A stretch of 8,212 nt of DNA from assembly GCA_029880775.1 (NCBI GenBank), contig JAOUNV010000057.1, positions 1 through 8,212 of the forward strand. The letters run 5' to 3'. The DNA is from Nitrospinota bacterium. Its GTDB lineage: Bacteria > Nitrospinota_A > UBA7883. The notes under the pieces are model-generated. The model ran no database searches, was not told the origin of the DNA, and was given only the letters and a program-made list of their open reading frames with translations. Shown piece after piece: positions 1-6,831 of this stretch (positions are counted from its first letter, which is position 1; each line of letters begins with the position of its first letter). The position numbers and the translations under genes are program-made.

Positions 1-200
1 TGGATGACATAAACGACCGTAACGGGTCCCTCGCCCGATCCGAGGCTGGACCCCTTATCACACAAATTATATCCACGCTGGCCGGGTGGGCGCCTGGCGC
101 CGCGCATTCCCCCTTGAAGCCGCTGGATGGCGGCGAAGAGGAATACAAGGACGGCCAGGCCCGGTTCGACCTTTACTTCACATCAAACGTAACGCTGTAG
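1..200 (+). CDS. C-terminal end of an upstream phage protein (partial)
   Basis: An open frame runs from the left edge (first whole codon at base 3) to TAG at 198-200, giving the last 65 residues of a protein whose start lies outside the window. The fragment is mixed polar and ends in LYFTSNVTL, a short beta-strand-like tail. Its codon use and GC match the following tail genes, and it ends 16-22 bases before the next start, so it is probably part of the same operon. The segment recalls the C-terminus of Mu gp37-like (DUF1834) tail proteins, but 65 residues are too few to be sure. The function is unassigned. Confidence 0.6.
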   Translation, partial: DDINDRNGSLARSEAGPLITQIISTLAGWAPGAAHSPLKPLDGGEEEYKDGQARFDLYFTSNVTL

Positions 201-222
201 CCACCATAAGGAGCCGATGACA

Positions 223-591
223 ATGCCCAATACGTTAGGAGCGCTCACCCTGCCGGACCAGATGCTGTGGACCGATCAATATTCATGGTCCCCGGCGGCG
301 GGCCAGGCGCAGAGAACCATAGCAGGCGGCCTGGCGCTCTTCACCCAGTCTATGATCAAAGGCCGCCCCGTCACACTGGAGGCGGCCGATGGCGTGGCGT
401 GGCTCACCCAGCAGCAGGTGGACGATATCATGGCGATGGCCGCCCAGCCTGGCGCGGCCTTCACCCTTTCATGGGAAGGGGAAATGAGCACCGTCCGCTT
501 CGCCCACCACGCCCCCCCGGTGGTGGAGTTTTCCCCCATCATGCCGTTGGCCGATCAATACACCGGAACCATAAAGTTAATTACCGTTTAA
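223..591 (+). CDS. Phage tail-associated protein of about 122 aa
   Basis: This small soluble protein has no signal peptide or membrane segment. It opens with a TLGALTLPDQMLWTDQYSW stretch and contains GRPVTLE, a QQVDDIMAMAAQPGAAFTL helix-strand section and a C-terminal strand (TGTIKLITV). This layout (a 'LTLP..LLWTDE' start, then '.GRPITLEG.', then a short C-terminal strand) is what I remember from conserved hypothetical proteins in phage tail modules, so a tail-assembly or tail-tip role is inferred from family memory and context. Two ATGs lie in frame, at 217 and 223. AAGGAG at 208-213 is 9 bases from 223 but only 3 from 217, so 223 is preferred. A run of seven C lies at 512-518 inside the gene. 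Confidence 0.75.
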   Translation: MPNTLGALTLPDQMLWTDQYSWSPAAGQAQRTIAGGLALFTQSMIKGRPVTLEAADGVAWLTQQQVDDIMAMAAQPGAAFTLSWEGEMSTVRFAHHAPPVVEFSPIMPLADQYTGTIKLITV

Positions 592-595
592 GGAG
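590..595 (+). promoter_or_regulatory. Ribosome binding site for the 332 aa gene
   Basis: AAGGAG overlaps the TAA stop (589-591) of the preceding gene and sits 7 bases before ATG 603. The overlap points to translational coupling between the two genes. Confidence 0.7.
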
Positions 596-602
596 ACGAT
601 AA

Positions 603-1601
603 ATGCCCATTCAATCCAGCGAGATTATCTGGAAAAAACCGGACGAGGATTCCGACACCACTACTAACGGGGGGCGCATCACCGCAGTGGCCAGCCCCAG
701 CGACACCGCCAATAACGACTTTCCAGACGTGTCCCAGGCGGAGCTGACCTCCGGCCTGACGCGATATCGCAAGCGCTTCGTGAAAGTGGCCAACGACGCG
801 GATCTGGTGGCGCAGCAGATGCGGCTCTACATCCGCACCCACACCGCCGCCGCCGAGGCTGTGACCTTCTTTCCCGGCGCGCAGCGGGACACCCAGAACG
901 ACATCACCGGCGCGGAGCGACAATATGGCGCGGGGCAGCTGGCCGCCGATGTGGCCGCCGCCGCTATCGTCATCACCGTGAACACGGAAGGCGCGGCGCT
1001 GGATTACTTCAAGGATGGGGACACCATCATGATCAGCGACAAGACCTCCGTTTTCGACACCGGCAATAACCGGGAGGAGGCGGTGATCTCCGGCGCGCCA
1101 TCTTATGCCGGGGACCAGGCCACCATCACGCTCACCGCCGGATTGAAGAACGGATACTTGGCCGCCGATACGGTGGTCGCCAGCATATACTCCGCCGGTG
1201 ACGTGAAAGCTCTGGCGGATAACTATTCCGTCAGTTCCGCCGCAGGGACATACGATGACGCTGGGAACCCGGTGATCGTGGACCATATAGGCTCAGTCGA
1301 GCAGACCTGGACCGCCACCTTCACCTCCGCCACCGCCTTTGATGTGGTGGGGGACACCGTGGGGAGCGTCGGCTCCGGCGCTGTCTCAGGCGACTTTGCC
1401 CCCACCAACGCCGATGAGGGAAAGCCATACTTCACCATCCCATCGGCAGGATGGGGAGGAACCTGGGCTGTCGGTGAGACCTTCACTTTCCAAACCCATC
1501 CCTGCGCCGTGCCGGTATGGTATAAGCACACCATTCCCCCCGGGTGCGCCGCCTTCTCCGCCAACAAGGCATGGACCGGCGTCATGCTGCAGAGCGCATA
1601 A
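603..1601 (+). CDS. Phage structural (tail) protein, 332 aa
   Basis: This is a predicted soluble structural protein. Residues 1-65 carry NGGRI followed by PDVSQAELTSGLTRYRKRFV, a motif (a short Asp/Glu turn, then TRYRKxFxKV) that I associate with a widespread phage family of beta-rich proteins. Residues about 125-200 look like a beta-sandwich insert (KDGDTIMISD, then ATITLTAGL). Residues about 230-332 form a second module: TWTATFTSATAF, PYFTI, GWGGTW, ETFTFQTHP and VPVWYKHTIPPG, a pattern I recall at the C-termini of phage tail or virion proteins. There are two cysteines, in the last 35 residues. The start is set by AAGGAG at 590-595. It lies 11 bases after the previous gene and 2 bases before the next, so it is in the same transcript. 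The exact virion position is unknown; tail or tail-tip is the best inference. Confidence 0.8.
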   Translation: MPIQSSEIIWKKPDEDSDTTTNGGRITAVASPSDTANNDFPDVSQAELTSGLTRYRKRFVKVANDADLVAQQMRLYIRTHTAAAEAVTFFPGAQRDTQNDITGAERQYGAGQLAADVAAAAIVITVNTEGAALDYFKDGDTIMISDKTSVFDTGNNREEAVISGAPSYAGDQATITLTAGLKNGYLAADTVVASIYSAGDVKALADNYSVSSAAGTYDDAGNPVIVDHIGSVEQTWTATFTSATAFDVVGDTVGSVGSGAVSGDFAPTNADEGKPYFTIPSAGWGGTWAVGETFTFQTHPCAVPVWYKHTIPPGCAAFSANKAWTGVMLQSA

Positions 1602-1603
1602 TC

Positions 1604-2515
1604 ATGTCTGAGAAACAAGCAGTAGACGCCACCACCACCGCGTCCATCACGGATGCGGATGCCAAAGGCTCCATCTCCCTGGAGCGCTGCTCCAGCGGTA
1701 TTGACCAGGAGAGGGCGTGCGCCGCCACCTTCACCACAAAGCCGCCGGGGATCATGACGTATGAAGGCTTCAAGCCGGGATACGCGACGGTGCGCCTGTG
1801 GCATTCGCCGAATAGATCTCCCGCCCTGCACATCGCCGCGTCCCATGCCGACAAAAATTATGAACGGCTGGGCGCGCGCGCGGAGAAAGTCGTGGAGACG
1901 GTTACCTTTTCCGGTTCCAAGGAAGCGTCACTGAACAAGGGGCACTCCGCCTCCGGTGTCCAGGTACTGGTCTCCACTCCCTTCGTCAACGCAGATGGAG
2001 GGAACGTTCCCGCCCCGTCATACTCTCATGGCAAGTACACTACTCGCGAGCCCGCCTATGGAACGCTGGTGGTGGAGTACACCGCCTCGTATACCGCATA
2101 CCGCGTGTACTATGGCCTGCCAGACTGGGTGGCGCAAAAGATTTTCTCCATGGGTGGGGATCTGGAGGACTTCACCATCCCGCCGGTGCTGGTGATGGCG
2201 TTCGACAAAGGTAATTCCGCCACCATGAGCCTGGAGCGGAAAATCATGCAGGTCCGCCCTCCGGACTGCAAGGATGACGAATGGCTCACAGACGCGGGGG
2301 AATCCACGGTGGTGAAGTATAAGGTTTTCTCCGAGGCGGACCTGGACGAGACCACGAAGCTGCCGAAGCCTGGAGCCAACTACCTGACCGCTTTGGGCTA
2401 TGTGAAGCATGTTGAATATTGCAAGCAACGGGTGAGCAGAACACGGACGCAAAATTATCCTGTGCCCGACGCGAACAATATAGAAATCATATCGATAAGC
2501 AAGGGGAGCGTATAG
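1604..2515 (+). CDS. Phage module protein of unknown family, 303 aa
   Basis: ATG 1604 follows the previous stop (1599-1601) by two bases, so translation is probably coupled; there is only a weak purine-rich ribosome site in front. An upstream in-frame ATG at 1544 lies inside the previous gene and is unlikely. The 303 residues include a Thr/Ala/Asp-rich N-terminus (about 1-25), a central mixed alpha/beta part with LVVEYTASYTAYRVYYGLPDW and a segment DLEDFTIPPVLVMAFDKGNSATMSL, and a basic C-terminal stretch CKQRVSRTRTQNYPVPD that may be an extended arm. I see no signal peptide, membrane span or catalytic motif. I do not recognise the family. Its place between a structural protein and the tail adhesin genes suggests a tail component or connector. 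Confidence 0.75.
   Translation: MSEKQAVDATTTASITDADAKGSISLERCSSGIDQERACAATFTTKPPGIMTYEGFKPGYATVRLWHSPNRSPALHIAASHADKNYERLGARAEKVVETVTFSGSKEASLNKGHSASGVQVLVSTPFVNADGGNVPAPSYSHGKYTTREPAYGTLVVEYTASYTAYRVYYGLPDWVAQKIFSMGGDLEDFTIPPVLVMAFDKGNSATMSLERKIMQVRPPDCKDDEWLTDAGESTVVKYKVFSEADLDETTKLPKPGANYLTALGYVKHVEYCKQRVSRTRTQNYPVPDANNIEIISISKGSV
2501..2508 (+). promoter_or_regulatory. Strong ribosome binding site selecting a GTG start
   Basis: AAGGGGAG lies 6 bases before GTG 2515, which overlaps the TAG stop of the preceding gene by one base (TAGTG). This supports GTG 2515 over the in-frame ATG at 2419, which would overlap the upstream gene by 97 bases. Confidence 0.65.
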
Positions 2516-3360
2516 TGGACCCCACCCGGCGGATCATCGACTTCAAAATGGGTGGCTCCATAATCCTGCTCCACTTTGATGAGGACACGGGAGCTGCGGA
2601 TATACAGGATGGAACTTTACCATTCGGATGGATTCGGCATACTGATGGATTTTTCATCGATTCATCCCCCAACAATCAACAGATTGGCAGGACCGCCTGG
2701 ACCGATCCACCGTACTACCATGAGAACCCATCGATAGTAGCGGGGGGCAAGTTCAATAGCAGGGTCCGGTCAAGCCTTGCGCAATATATATACTGGCCCC
2801 ATCACGATGCGATGAACCTGGATGGTGACGATTTCACCGCAAGCGTCTGGTTCAACTCAGAAGAGCTGGGAGATGCCTACTGGCACGATAAAGGCGGCCT
2901 GTTTCAGGTAAGATTCAGGTTCCCCCCCCATGTTGATATCTTCTTTGGTTTGGCGGACCCGTCGTTCGAGATACCAGGAACCCCACCATACACATATCCG
3001 CCGGAATGGTTCCCCCATGTTTATTGTGGCGTTGAGTTGGAGGGGGGCGCATATTACGGCGCGGCGGAGGGAACCACAGTTGTCTCGCCCGGAAGCTGGC
3101 ATCACCTGGCGCTGGTGCGGCAAGGAGCATGGCTATACTTGTACCTGAACGGAGCGCTGGAAGCGTCATACGAAGTGGGGCCGGGGTTCTGGCTGAACGC
3201 TACTGTGAAACCAACGCCAACGGCGCTATGGAGCGACTTTCACACCATCTATTCAGCCACAAGTTACGACGACTATATCTATTTTGACGAGTTCAATATA
3301 CAAAAAGGCGTGTTGTTCGATGGCCCATTCACCCCTCCCACAGAGCCCTACACCCTCTAG
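2515..3360 (+). CDS. Stand-alone LamG / concanavalin A-like phage protein, 281 aa
   Basis: The protein is almost entirely one LamG-like jellyroll. It opens with SIILLHFDEDTG (about residues 15-26), a strand typical of the first edge of such domains. It continues with DDFTASVWFN (105-114), SWHHLALVRQGAWLYLYLNG (194-213), the diagnostic 'WHHLAxVR...LYLNG' pattern, and closes with YIYFDEFNIQKG and FTPPTEPY (254-279), equivalent to the IDELRI...FTPPTE ending of the next protein. LamG domains in phage tails usually bind carbohydrate or surface proteins, so a receptor-binding or tail-fibre role is inferred. It has no signal peptide. The start is GTG 2515 (see its ribosome site). Compared with its neighbours the gene looks visibly richer in A+T and in aromatic residues (Tyr, Trp, Phe), which hints at separate acquisition. 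An eight-C tract lies at 2922-2929. Confidence 0.8.
   Translation: MDPTRRIIDFKMGGSIILLHFDEDTGAADIQDGTLPFGWIRHTDGFFIDSSPNNQQIGRTAWTDPPYYHENPSIVAGGKFNSRVRSSLAQYIYWPHHDAMNLDGDDFTASVWFNSEELGDAYWHDKGGLFQVRFRFPPHVDIFFGLADPSFEIPGTPPYTYPPEWFPHVYCGVELEGGAYYGAAEGTTVVSPGSWHHLALVRQGAWLYLYLNGALEASYEVGPGFWLNATVKPTPTALWSDFHTIYSATSYDDYIYFDEFNIQKGVLFDGPFTPPTEPYTL
2922..2929 (+). repeat. Poly-C tract (C8) inside the LamG gene
   Basis: Eight consecutive C residues fall across codons for Phe-Pro-Pro-His at about residues 137-140 of the 281 aa protein. A gain or loss of one base would shift the frame in the middle of the domain. A shorter relative, GGTT plus five C plus ATGTT, recurs about 90 bases downstream at 3008-3021. 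Confidence 0.9.
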
Positions 3361-3382
3361 AGGATTCAGCGGATAGATAACC

Positions 3383-5629
3383 ATGAGCCAGTCACTACTT
3401 TTACACTTCGATGGAGCCCACGGCGACACCGCCACGGCGGACTCCTCCCCCTCTGCGCACAGCGTCACTTTACAGAACGGGGCGAAGCTGGTTTCCCCAA
3501 GGGCCAGGTTCGGCCACACGTCGCTTTATCTCGATGGAGTGGACGATTACGCCCAAGCCACAGGCGCGCTCACCGATTGGACCTTCGCCGCCGGGGAAGC
3601 CTTCACCATCGATCTATGGATATGGGCGCCGGACCTGAATGCGGACCGCCCGCTGGTGGCCCTGGAAATCGACAAGGACAATCGATGGCTGATGCGGATG
3701 GAGCGGAGCGGCCCTCTGGCTTTCGATATAGTCAGCGCGGGAGCCACCACGGCTTTCTCCGGCGGATCGATGGCGGCGCAGACATGGACCCATGTAACCG
3801 TCACTCGGGACACCGGCGGCGCCGTCCGGCTGTTTGTCGGCGGGTCGCTGGTGGACTCCGGCTCTTTCACCGGCGCCATGCCAAGTGGTCAGCCGCTCTT
3901 GATCGGGAAGAGTGATTACCCCAGGCTGGGGCTGGAACAGGGGGGCGCGCTGACGTTGCAGGATGGCGGGCGAATGCTGCTCCACGGCGGGGAGTATGCG
4001 TCGGCGCATATCGACGAGCTGCGCATCCTGAAAAACGATGCGGCATGGATTACAGGATTCACCCCACCCACCGAGTCTTGGCCGCTGCCATATCATGTGG
4101 CCCAGGAACACGCCGCCTTGTATCAGGCGTTGATAATCGAGAACGAACACGCTTCCCCGATCGTCGCATGGGTGGAGGCGGAGCATGGCTCGCCGTTCCA
4201 GGCGTTGATAATCGAAACCGAACATGGCGCCCCCTTTGTCGCATTGGTGGAGGCGGAGCATGGGGCGCCCATATTCATTATCGTGGAGGAGGAGCATGCG
4301 TCGCTCTTCAGCCTGGTGGTGGTGGTGGATGCGGAACACGGCTCCTCATTCACCCTGCTGGCCTTCACCCCCGTTGTGGCGGAACACGCTTCCCCATCCA
4401 CCGCGCTGGTGGAGGCGGAGCATGCGGCCCTGTATAACCTGCTGGACATGATCCATGGAGAACATGCCAGCGATTTTTCATCAACCATCACCGTGGACGC
4501 GGAACGCGCCTCCCTGTTCGATTTGCTGACATTCAACCCGGTCCATGCCCAGCACGCTTCATCTTTCCGGCTGGGGCTGGCGCCGGTGATAGACGTGACA
4601 GACTCGGCGATCCTCTACCACCAGGGGCGCCGGGTGGAGATCCTCTCCGCCAATGTCAAGCAGGATGAGGGGGACCCCTTCTGGAGCGGATCGGCCACAC
4701 TGGCAAGCGCCGCCGATTACTCCCTTATGAATGTGGACGATGCTGTCGACTTGACCCTGGGGGTCCAGACATACAGCCTGATTGTCGATGGTAAAGAGAA
4801 GAGCCGCGCATTCGGCCAGCTGGAATTGTCCATCACAGCCATCAGCCCCGGCGCGGCGTTAAGCTTCCCCAGGGCGGAGCCGGTCACCAAAACCTGGCCC
4901 GCCGTCATGGCCCGCGTCGCCGCGGAAGACGCATTGGGGCAAGCTATCGACTGGCGCATAACAGACTGGCTGATTCCCGATGGCCGACTGGCCGTGGCCG
5001 CCGCCGCTCCGCTGGAGGTGGCGCGCAAGATCGTGGAAGCCGCCGGTGGAGCGCTGCAGTCCGCCCCCGATGGCTCGTTCATCGCGCGGCCCCTGTTCCC
5101 CATCTCCGTGCCTGGCTGGAACGCGGCTATGCCCGATTACACTTTAGCCGACGACACTCACAACATATCCGCCAGGGAGTTGTATCGCCATGCCGAACTG
5201 GTCAACCAGGTGACTATCCGCGACACCGGCTCCGGCGCCACGCAGGACATGACAGAGTACGTGGCCGATGAAACCGACCCGCTGAAGGGGACGCTGTATG
5301 TCATCCCCCGCCCCTGGCGCCCCATCGCCGTGGCGCACACCGGCCATGCCGCAGTGGGGCTGGTTCCTTTGGGTGTGAAGCTACTACAAAAGAAAGAGCT
5401 GGTGGAGTTTACGGAAGGGAGGGCCTCTGTGGGGCGGCCGGTCTATTCCGTGGATAACACGCAATGGCAATACGCCGACCTGGGCGCCGTGGAGGCCGCC
5501 GGGACAGAGCTGGCCAGCGCACAGGCGGCATACAGCCTGGCGTGGATCACATACAGTTGCCGCTGCCACGTCTTCGCCGTCGGCGACACTATCCCCGAAA
5601 CCATACAGTTTTTGGTCATGGAGAAATGA
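3383..5629 (+). CDS. Phage tail hub/adhesin: LamG head, Glu-His repeat stalk, hub-like C-terminus, 748 aa
   Basis: Three parts are visible. Residues about 3-236 are a LamG jellyroll: SLLLHFDGAHGD, LYLDGVDDY (48-56), FTIDLWIWAP (74-83), TWTHVTVTRD (134-143), RLFVGG (149-154), HIDELRILKNDAAWITGFTPPTESWP (209-234). Residues 242 to about 402 are twelve tandem units of 12-16 residues starting EH(A/G)(S/A). Residues about 403-748 look like a siphophage tail hub or tip protein: GRRVEILSANV, WPAVMARVAAEDALG, ITDWLIPDG, ARKIVEAAGGALQSAPDG (548-565), then VNQVTIRDTGSG. This pattern resembles baseplate or tail hub proteins, where it would cap the tail and hold the adhesin. ATG 3383 has only a weak GGATAG ribosome site at 3371-3376. 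It lies 22 bases after the paralogous LamG gene and 7 bases before the next gene. No enzymatic domain is seen. Confidence 0.8.
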   Translation: MSQSLLLHFDGAHGDTATADSSPSAHSVTLQNGAKLVSPRARFGHTSLYLDGVDDYAQATGALTDWTFAAGEAFTIDLWIWAPDLNADRPLVALEIDKDNRWLMRMERSGPLAFDIVSAGATTAFSGGSMAAQTWTHVTVTRDTGGAVRLFVGGSLVDSGSFTGAMPSGQPLLIGKSDYPRLGLEQGGALTLQDGGRMLLHGGEYASAHIDELRILKNDAAWITGFTPPTESWPLPYHVAQEHAALYQALIIENEHASPIVAWVEAEHGSPFQALIIETEHGAPFVALVEAEHGAPIFIIVEEEHASLFSLVVVVDAEHGSSFTLLAFTPVVAEHASPSTALVEAEHAALYNLLDMIHGEHASDFSSTITVDAERASLFDLLTFNPVHAQHASSFRLGLAPVIDVTDSAILYHQGRRVEILSANVKQDEGDPFWSGSATLASAADYSLMNVDDAVDLTLGVQTYSLIVDGKEKSRAFGQLELSITAISPGAALSFPRAEPVTKTWPAVMARVAAEDALGQAIDWRITDWLIPDGRLAVAAAAPLEVARKIVEAAGGALQSAPDGSFIARPLFPISVPGWNAAMPDYTLADDTHNISARELYRHAELVNQVTIRDTGSGATQDMTEYVADETDPLKGTLYVIPRPWRPIAVAHTGHAAVGLVPLGVKLLQKKELVEFTEGRASVGRPVYSVDNTQWQYADLGAVEAAGTELASAQAAYSLAWITYSCRCHVFAVGDTIPETIQFLVMEK
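4106..4588 (+). repeat. Twelve tandem Glu-His coding repeats in the tail hub/adhesin
   Basis: The coding repeat units begin at residues 242, 255, 267, 280, 292, 304, 318, 334, 346, 360, 374 and 390. Ten begin with Glu-His, one with Glu-Arg (residue 374) and one with Gln-His (390). The following residues are usually Ala/Gly, Ser/Ala, then a variable residue and an aromatic or hydrophobic one, with a run of strand-forming residues and an acidic VEA or VDA end. Glu is encoded by both GAA and GAG and His by both CAC and CAT across units, so conservation is at protein level. The first two pairs of units form a longer 75-base repeat. Confidence 0.9.
4124..4215 (+). repeat. 75-base higher-order direct repeat in the Glu-His array
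   Basis: The 17-mer CAGGCGTTGATAATCGA occurs at 4124-4140 and again at 4199-4215, exactly 75 bases apart. The 16-mer GGTGGAGGCGGAGCAT occurs at 4171-4186 and 4246-4261, also 75 bases apart, and a third time at 4408-4423. The pair corresponds to 25-residue double units at residues 242-266 and 267-291, pointing to a fairly recent duplication. Confidence 0.85.
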
Positions 5630-5636
5630 GAATAAT

Positions 5637-6143
5637 ATGAGCAACGCGGTCACAACCACAGTCCAGATCACCTTCGGCTTGGGCGATAAAAGCCGGGCGC
5701 ACTTGAGCGCCGAGGTGGATAAACGCCCCAACGGGCTCAACAAAGGAAACACCAGCTTTGTCGGTGGCGAGCCGGTGTATGTGCTGGTCTACAAGTCCAA
5801 CTCCGTAAACATCACCGCCACCGAAGTATCCGCCGGGACGATCCATTTCGCCGAGCGGCAGCTGGTGGATGTGGAGGACGTAATAACCTTCGCCAACAAA
5901 CGGGAAGCCCGCCTCCCCCGTCCCGCCTCCGCCCCGCTGAGCGTCACCTGGTTCGGCCAGAGCCTGGGGGGCCTGACAGTGGGGGAAGATGGCGTGTCGG
6001 TCATCGCGTCGACTGAAGGCGTGGCCGTGGCCAGGGTGCGGTATAAGGCGTATGCAAACGCGTATCGCATATCCACCCCCACGGCGCTGAATGGTGAGAA
6101 AAACTACAGCCTGCTCTTCTTTGTGGCGGGAGTGGCGAAATGA
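5637..6143 (+). CDS. Phage tail-module protein, 168 aa
   Basis: The protein is small and beta-rich, with no signal peptide. It has a strand-rich middle (GGEPVYVLVYKSNSVNITATEV, about residues 43-64), an acidic section around LVDVEDVITFANKREA, the sequence PLSVTWFGQSLGGLTVGEDGVSVIAS, and a final YRISTPTALNGEKNYSLLFFVAG strand pair. The look is an Ig-like or similar beta-sandwich fold, which is common in phage tail accessory proteins, but I do not recognise a named family. The start follows the hub stop by 7 bases; GGAG at 5620-5623 is rather far, so reinitiation after the hub gene is likely. The stop overlaps the next possible start as ATGA. Confidence 0.75.
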   Translation: MSNAVTTTVQITFGLGDKSRAHLSAEVDKRPNGLNKGNTSFVGGEPVYVLVYKSNSVNITATEVSAGTIHFAERQLVDVEDVITFANKREARLPRPASAPLSVTWFGQSLGGLTVGEDGVSVIASTEGVAVARVRYKAYANAYRISTPTALNGEKNYSLLFFVAGVAK

Positions 6144-6157
6144 AAAAGGAGATGGAC

Positions 6158-6346
6158 ATGGACAAGCCAACTGAAGATGAACTGACCAGGGCCGCGAATC
6201 GAGCGGTCAAATATTCCGAGCTTGTGTTCGATGACCTACGCGCTGGCGTTCCAGTCAAGGAAATTATCCTGGCGATGTGGATCGCCGCCGGAGCCGTGGG
6301 AATCCCGAACCATATGCGCCCACCAGCGGGGGGGAACAAAGGATGA
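6158..6346 (+). CDS. Small phage-module protein, about 62 aa
   Basis: This is a short, mostly helical protein: an acidic Lys/Glu start, then TRAANRAVKYSELVFDDLR, a hydrophobic patch VKEIILAMWIAAGAVGI and a Pro/Gly-rich end. The hydrophobic patch is about 17 residues and could be a weak membrane segment or a buried helix. Three in-frame starts exist: 6140 (overlapping the previous stop as ATGA, with GGGAG at 6128-6132 in front), 6152 and 6158. The AAAAAGGAG at 6143-6151 is 6 bases from 6158, so I choose 6158; starting at 6140 would add six residues. A seven-G run (6328-6334) lies near its 3' end. Function unknown; family not recognised. Confidence 0.65.
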   Translation: MDKPTEDELTRAANRAVKYSELVFDDLRAGVPVKEIILAMWIAAGAVGIPNHMRPPAGGNKG

Positions 6347-6636
6347 TAATCACAGTCCAGCGCCATAGCGCGGATCGCCCAGCGCCCGATATTGTGGAGC
6401 CGTTGCTTAACGACATCCGCGCCGCCATAGAGCGGGGCCGGGCGGAGCTCGATTCTGGCGAGCCACTGCAAGTGGTGCGGATCACGGCGCTGTATGTGGC
6501 TGGCGCGCAGCCGGGTGATCTGGTGGAAGTGGCGGACATGTATCAGGGAGGGCCTTATCGCGGCAAGGTGACAAGCGTGGCTCACACAGCCGCCGATGGG
6601 AAACTGCTCACCGAACTGGAGCTGGTGAGGGTGTGA
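6343..6636 (+). CDS. Phage-module protein with PGDLVEV motif, 97 aa
   Basis: ATG 6343 overlaps the previous TGA as ATGA, showing translational coupling; the longer in-frame ATG at 6277 would run deep into the preceding gene and is not favoured. The N-terminal half is helical and charged (IVEPLLNDIRAAIERGRAELD). The C-terminal half has PGDLVEVADMYQGGPYRGKV followed by a strand ending TELELVRV, a small beta-barrel-like pattern. I recall similar short proteins after tail hub genes in phage modules, so a tail or tail-tip accessory role is inferred by position. No catalytic residues are visible. Confidence 0.7.
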   Translation: MIITVQRHSADRPAPDIVEPLLNDIRAAIERGRAELDSGEPLQVVRITALYVAGAQPGDLVEVADMYQGGPYRGKVTSVAHTAADGKLLTELELVRV

Positions 6637-6824
6637 TGACGACATGCCGGGGAGAGGCGCCGCATGGCGTGGTGGTGGCGGTGGAAAGCGGCGTGGCGAA
6701 GGTGGCCACCCGTCGAGGCTTGATGGAGTATCCAGCGCCCGACGGCCTCCGCGCCGGGGATCAGGTAACTATCACAACCGAAGGCGGCATAAAGAAAACA
6801 CCAGCGAATCTATATTGGGCCTGA
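6636..6824 (+). CDS. Short SH3-like phage-module protein, 62 aa
   Basis: The start is ATG 6636, sharing a base with the previous stop (TGATG); GTG 6633 would add one residue. GGTGAGG at 6623-6629 serves as the ribosome site. The residues GVVVAVESGVAKVATRRGL and LRAGDQVTITTEGG form an alternating strand pattern like a small SH3-like or OB-like barrel, a shape seen in many short phage proteins. No membrane segment. It is the last + strand gene of the tail module; its end is 7 bases from the end of the convergent radical SAM gene. Confidence 0.65.
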   Translation: MTTCRGEAPHGVVVAVESGVAKVATRRGLMEYPAPDGLRAGDQVTITTEGGIKKTPANLYWA

Positions 6825-6831
6825 ATCTGAC

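Noticed and set aside
588..1286. 232 aa open frame on the - strand opposite the 332 aa gene
   Set aside because: It lies entirely over a well-supported + strand gene with a good ribosome site. It has a His/Gly/Arg-rich, low-complexity composition typical of antisense shadow frames in GC-rich DNA.
2419..2515. Earlier ATG start for the stand-alone LamG gene
   Set aside because: It would overlap the previous gene by 97 bases, whereas GTG 2515 has a strong AAGGGGAG site and the usual stop/start overlap.
3614..4339. 241 aa open frame on the - strand under the tail hub/adhesin
   Set aside because: The product is Arg/His-rich and repetitive because it mirrors the Glu-His repeats; the + strand frame has clear LamG content.
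4106..4588. Repeat block that could look like a CRISPR or intergenic array
   Set aside because: The repeats are in-frame coding units of unequal length (12-16 codons) with no constant DNA repeat and no spacers; they belong to one protein.
2515..5629. Diversity-generating retroelement target in the tail adhesin genes
   Set aside because: No reverse transcriptase, template repeat or adenine-rich variable C-terminal lectin segment is visible in the window.
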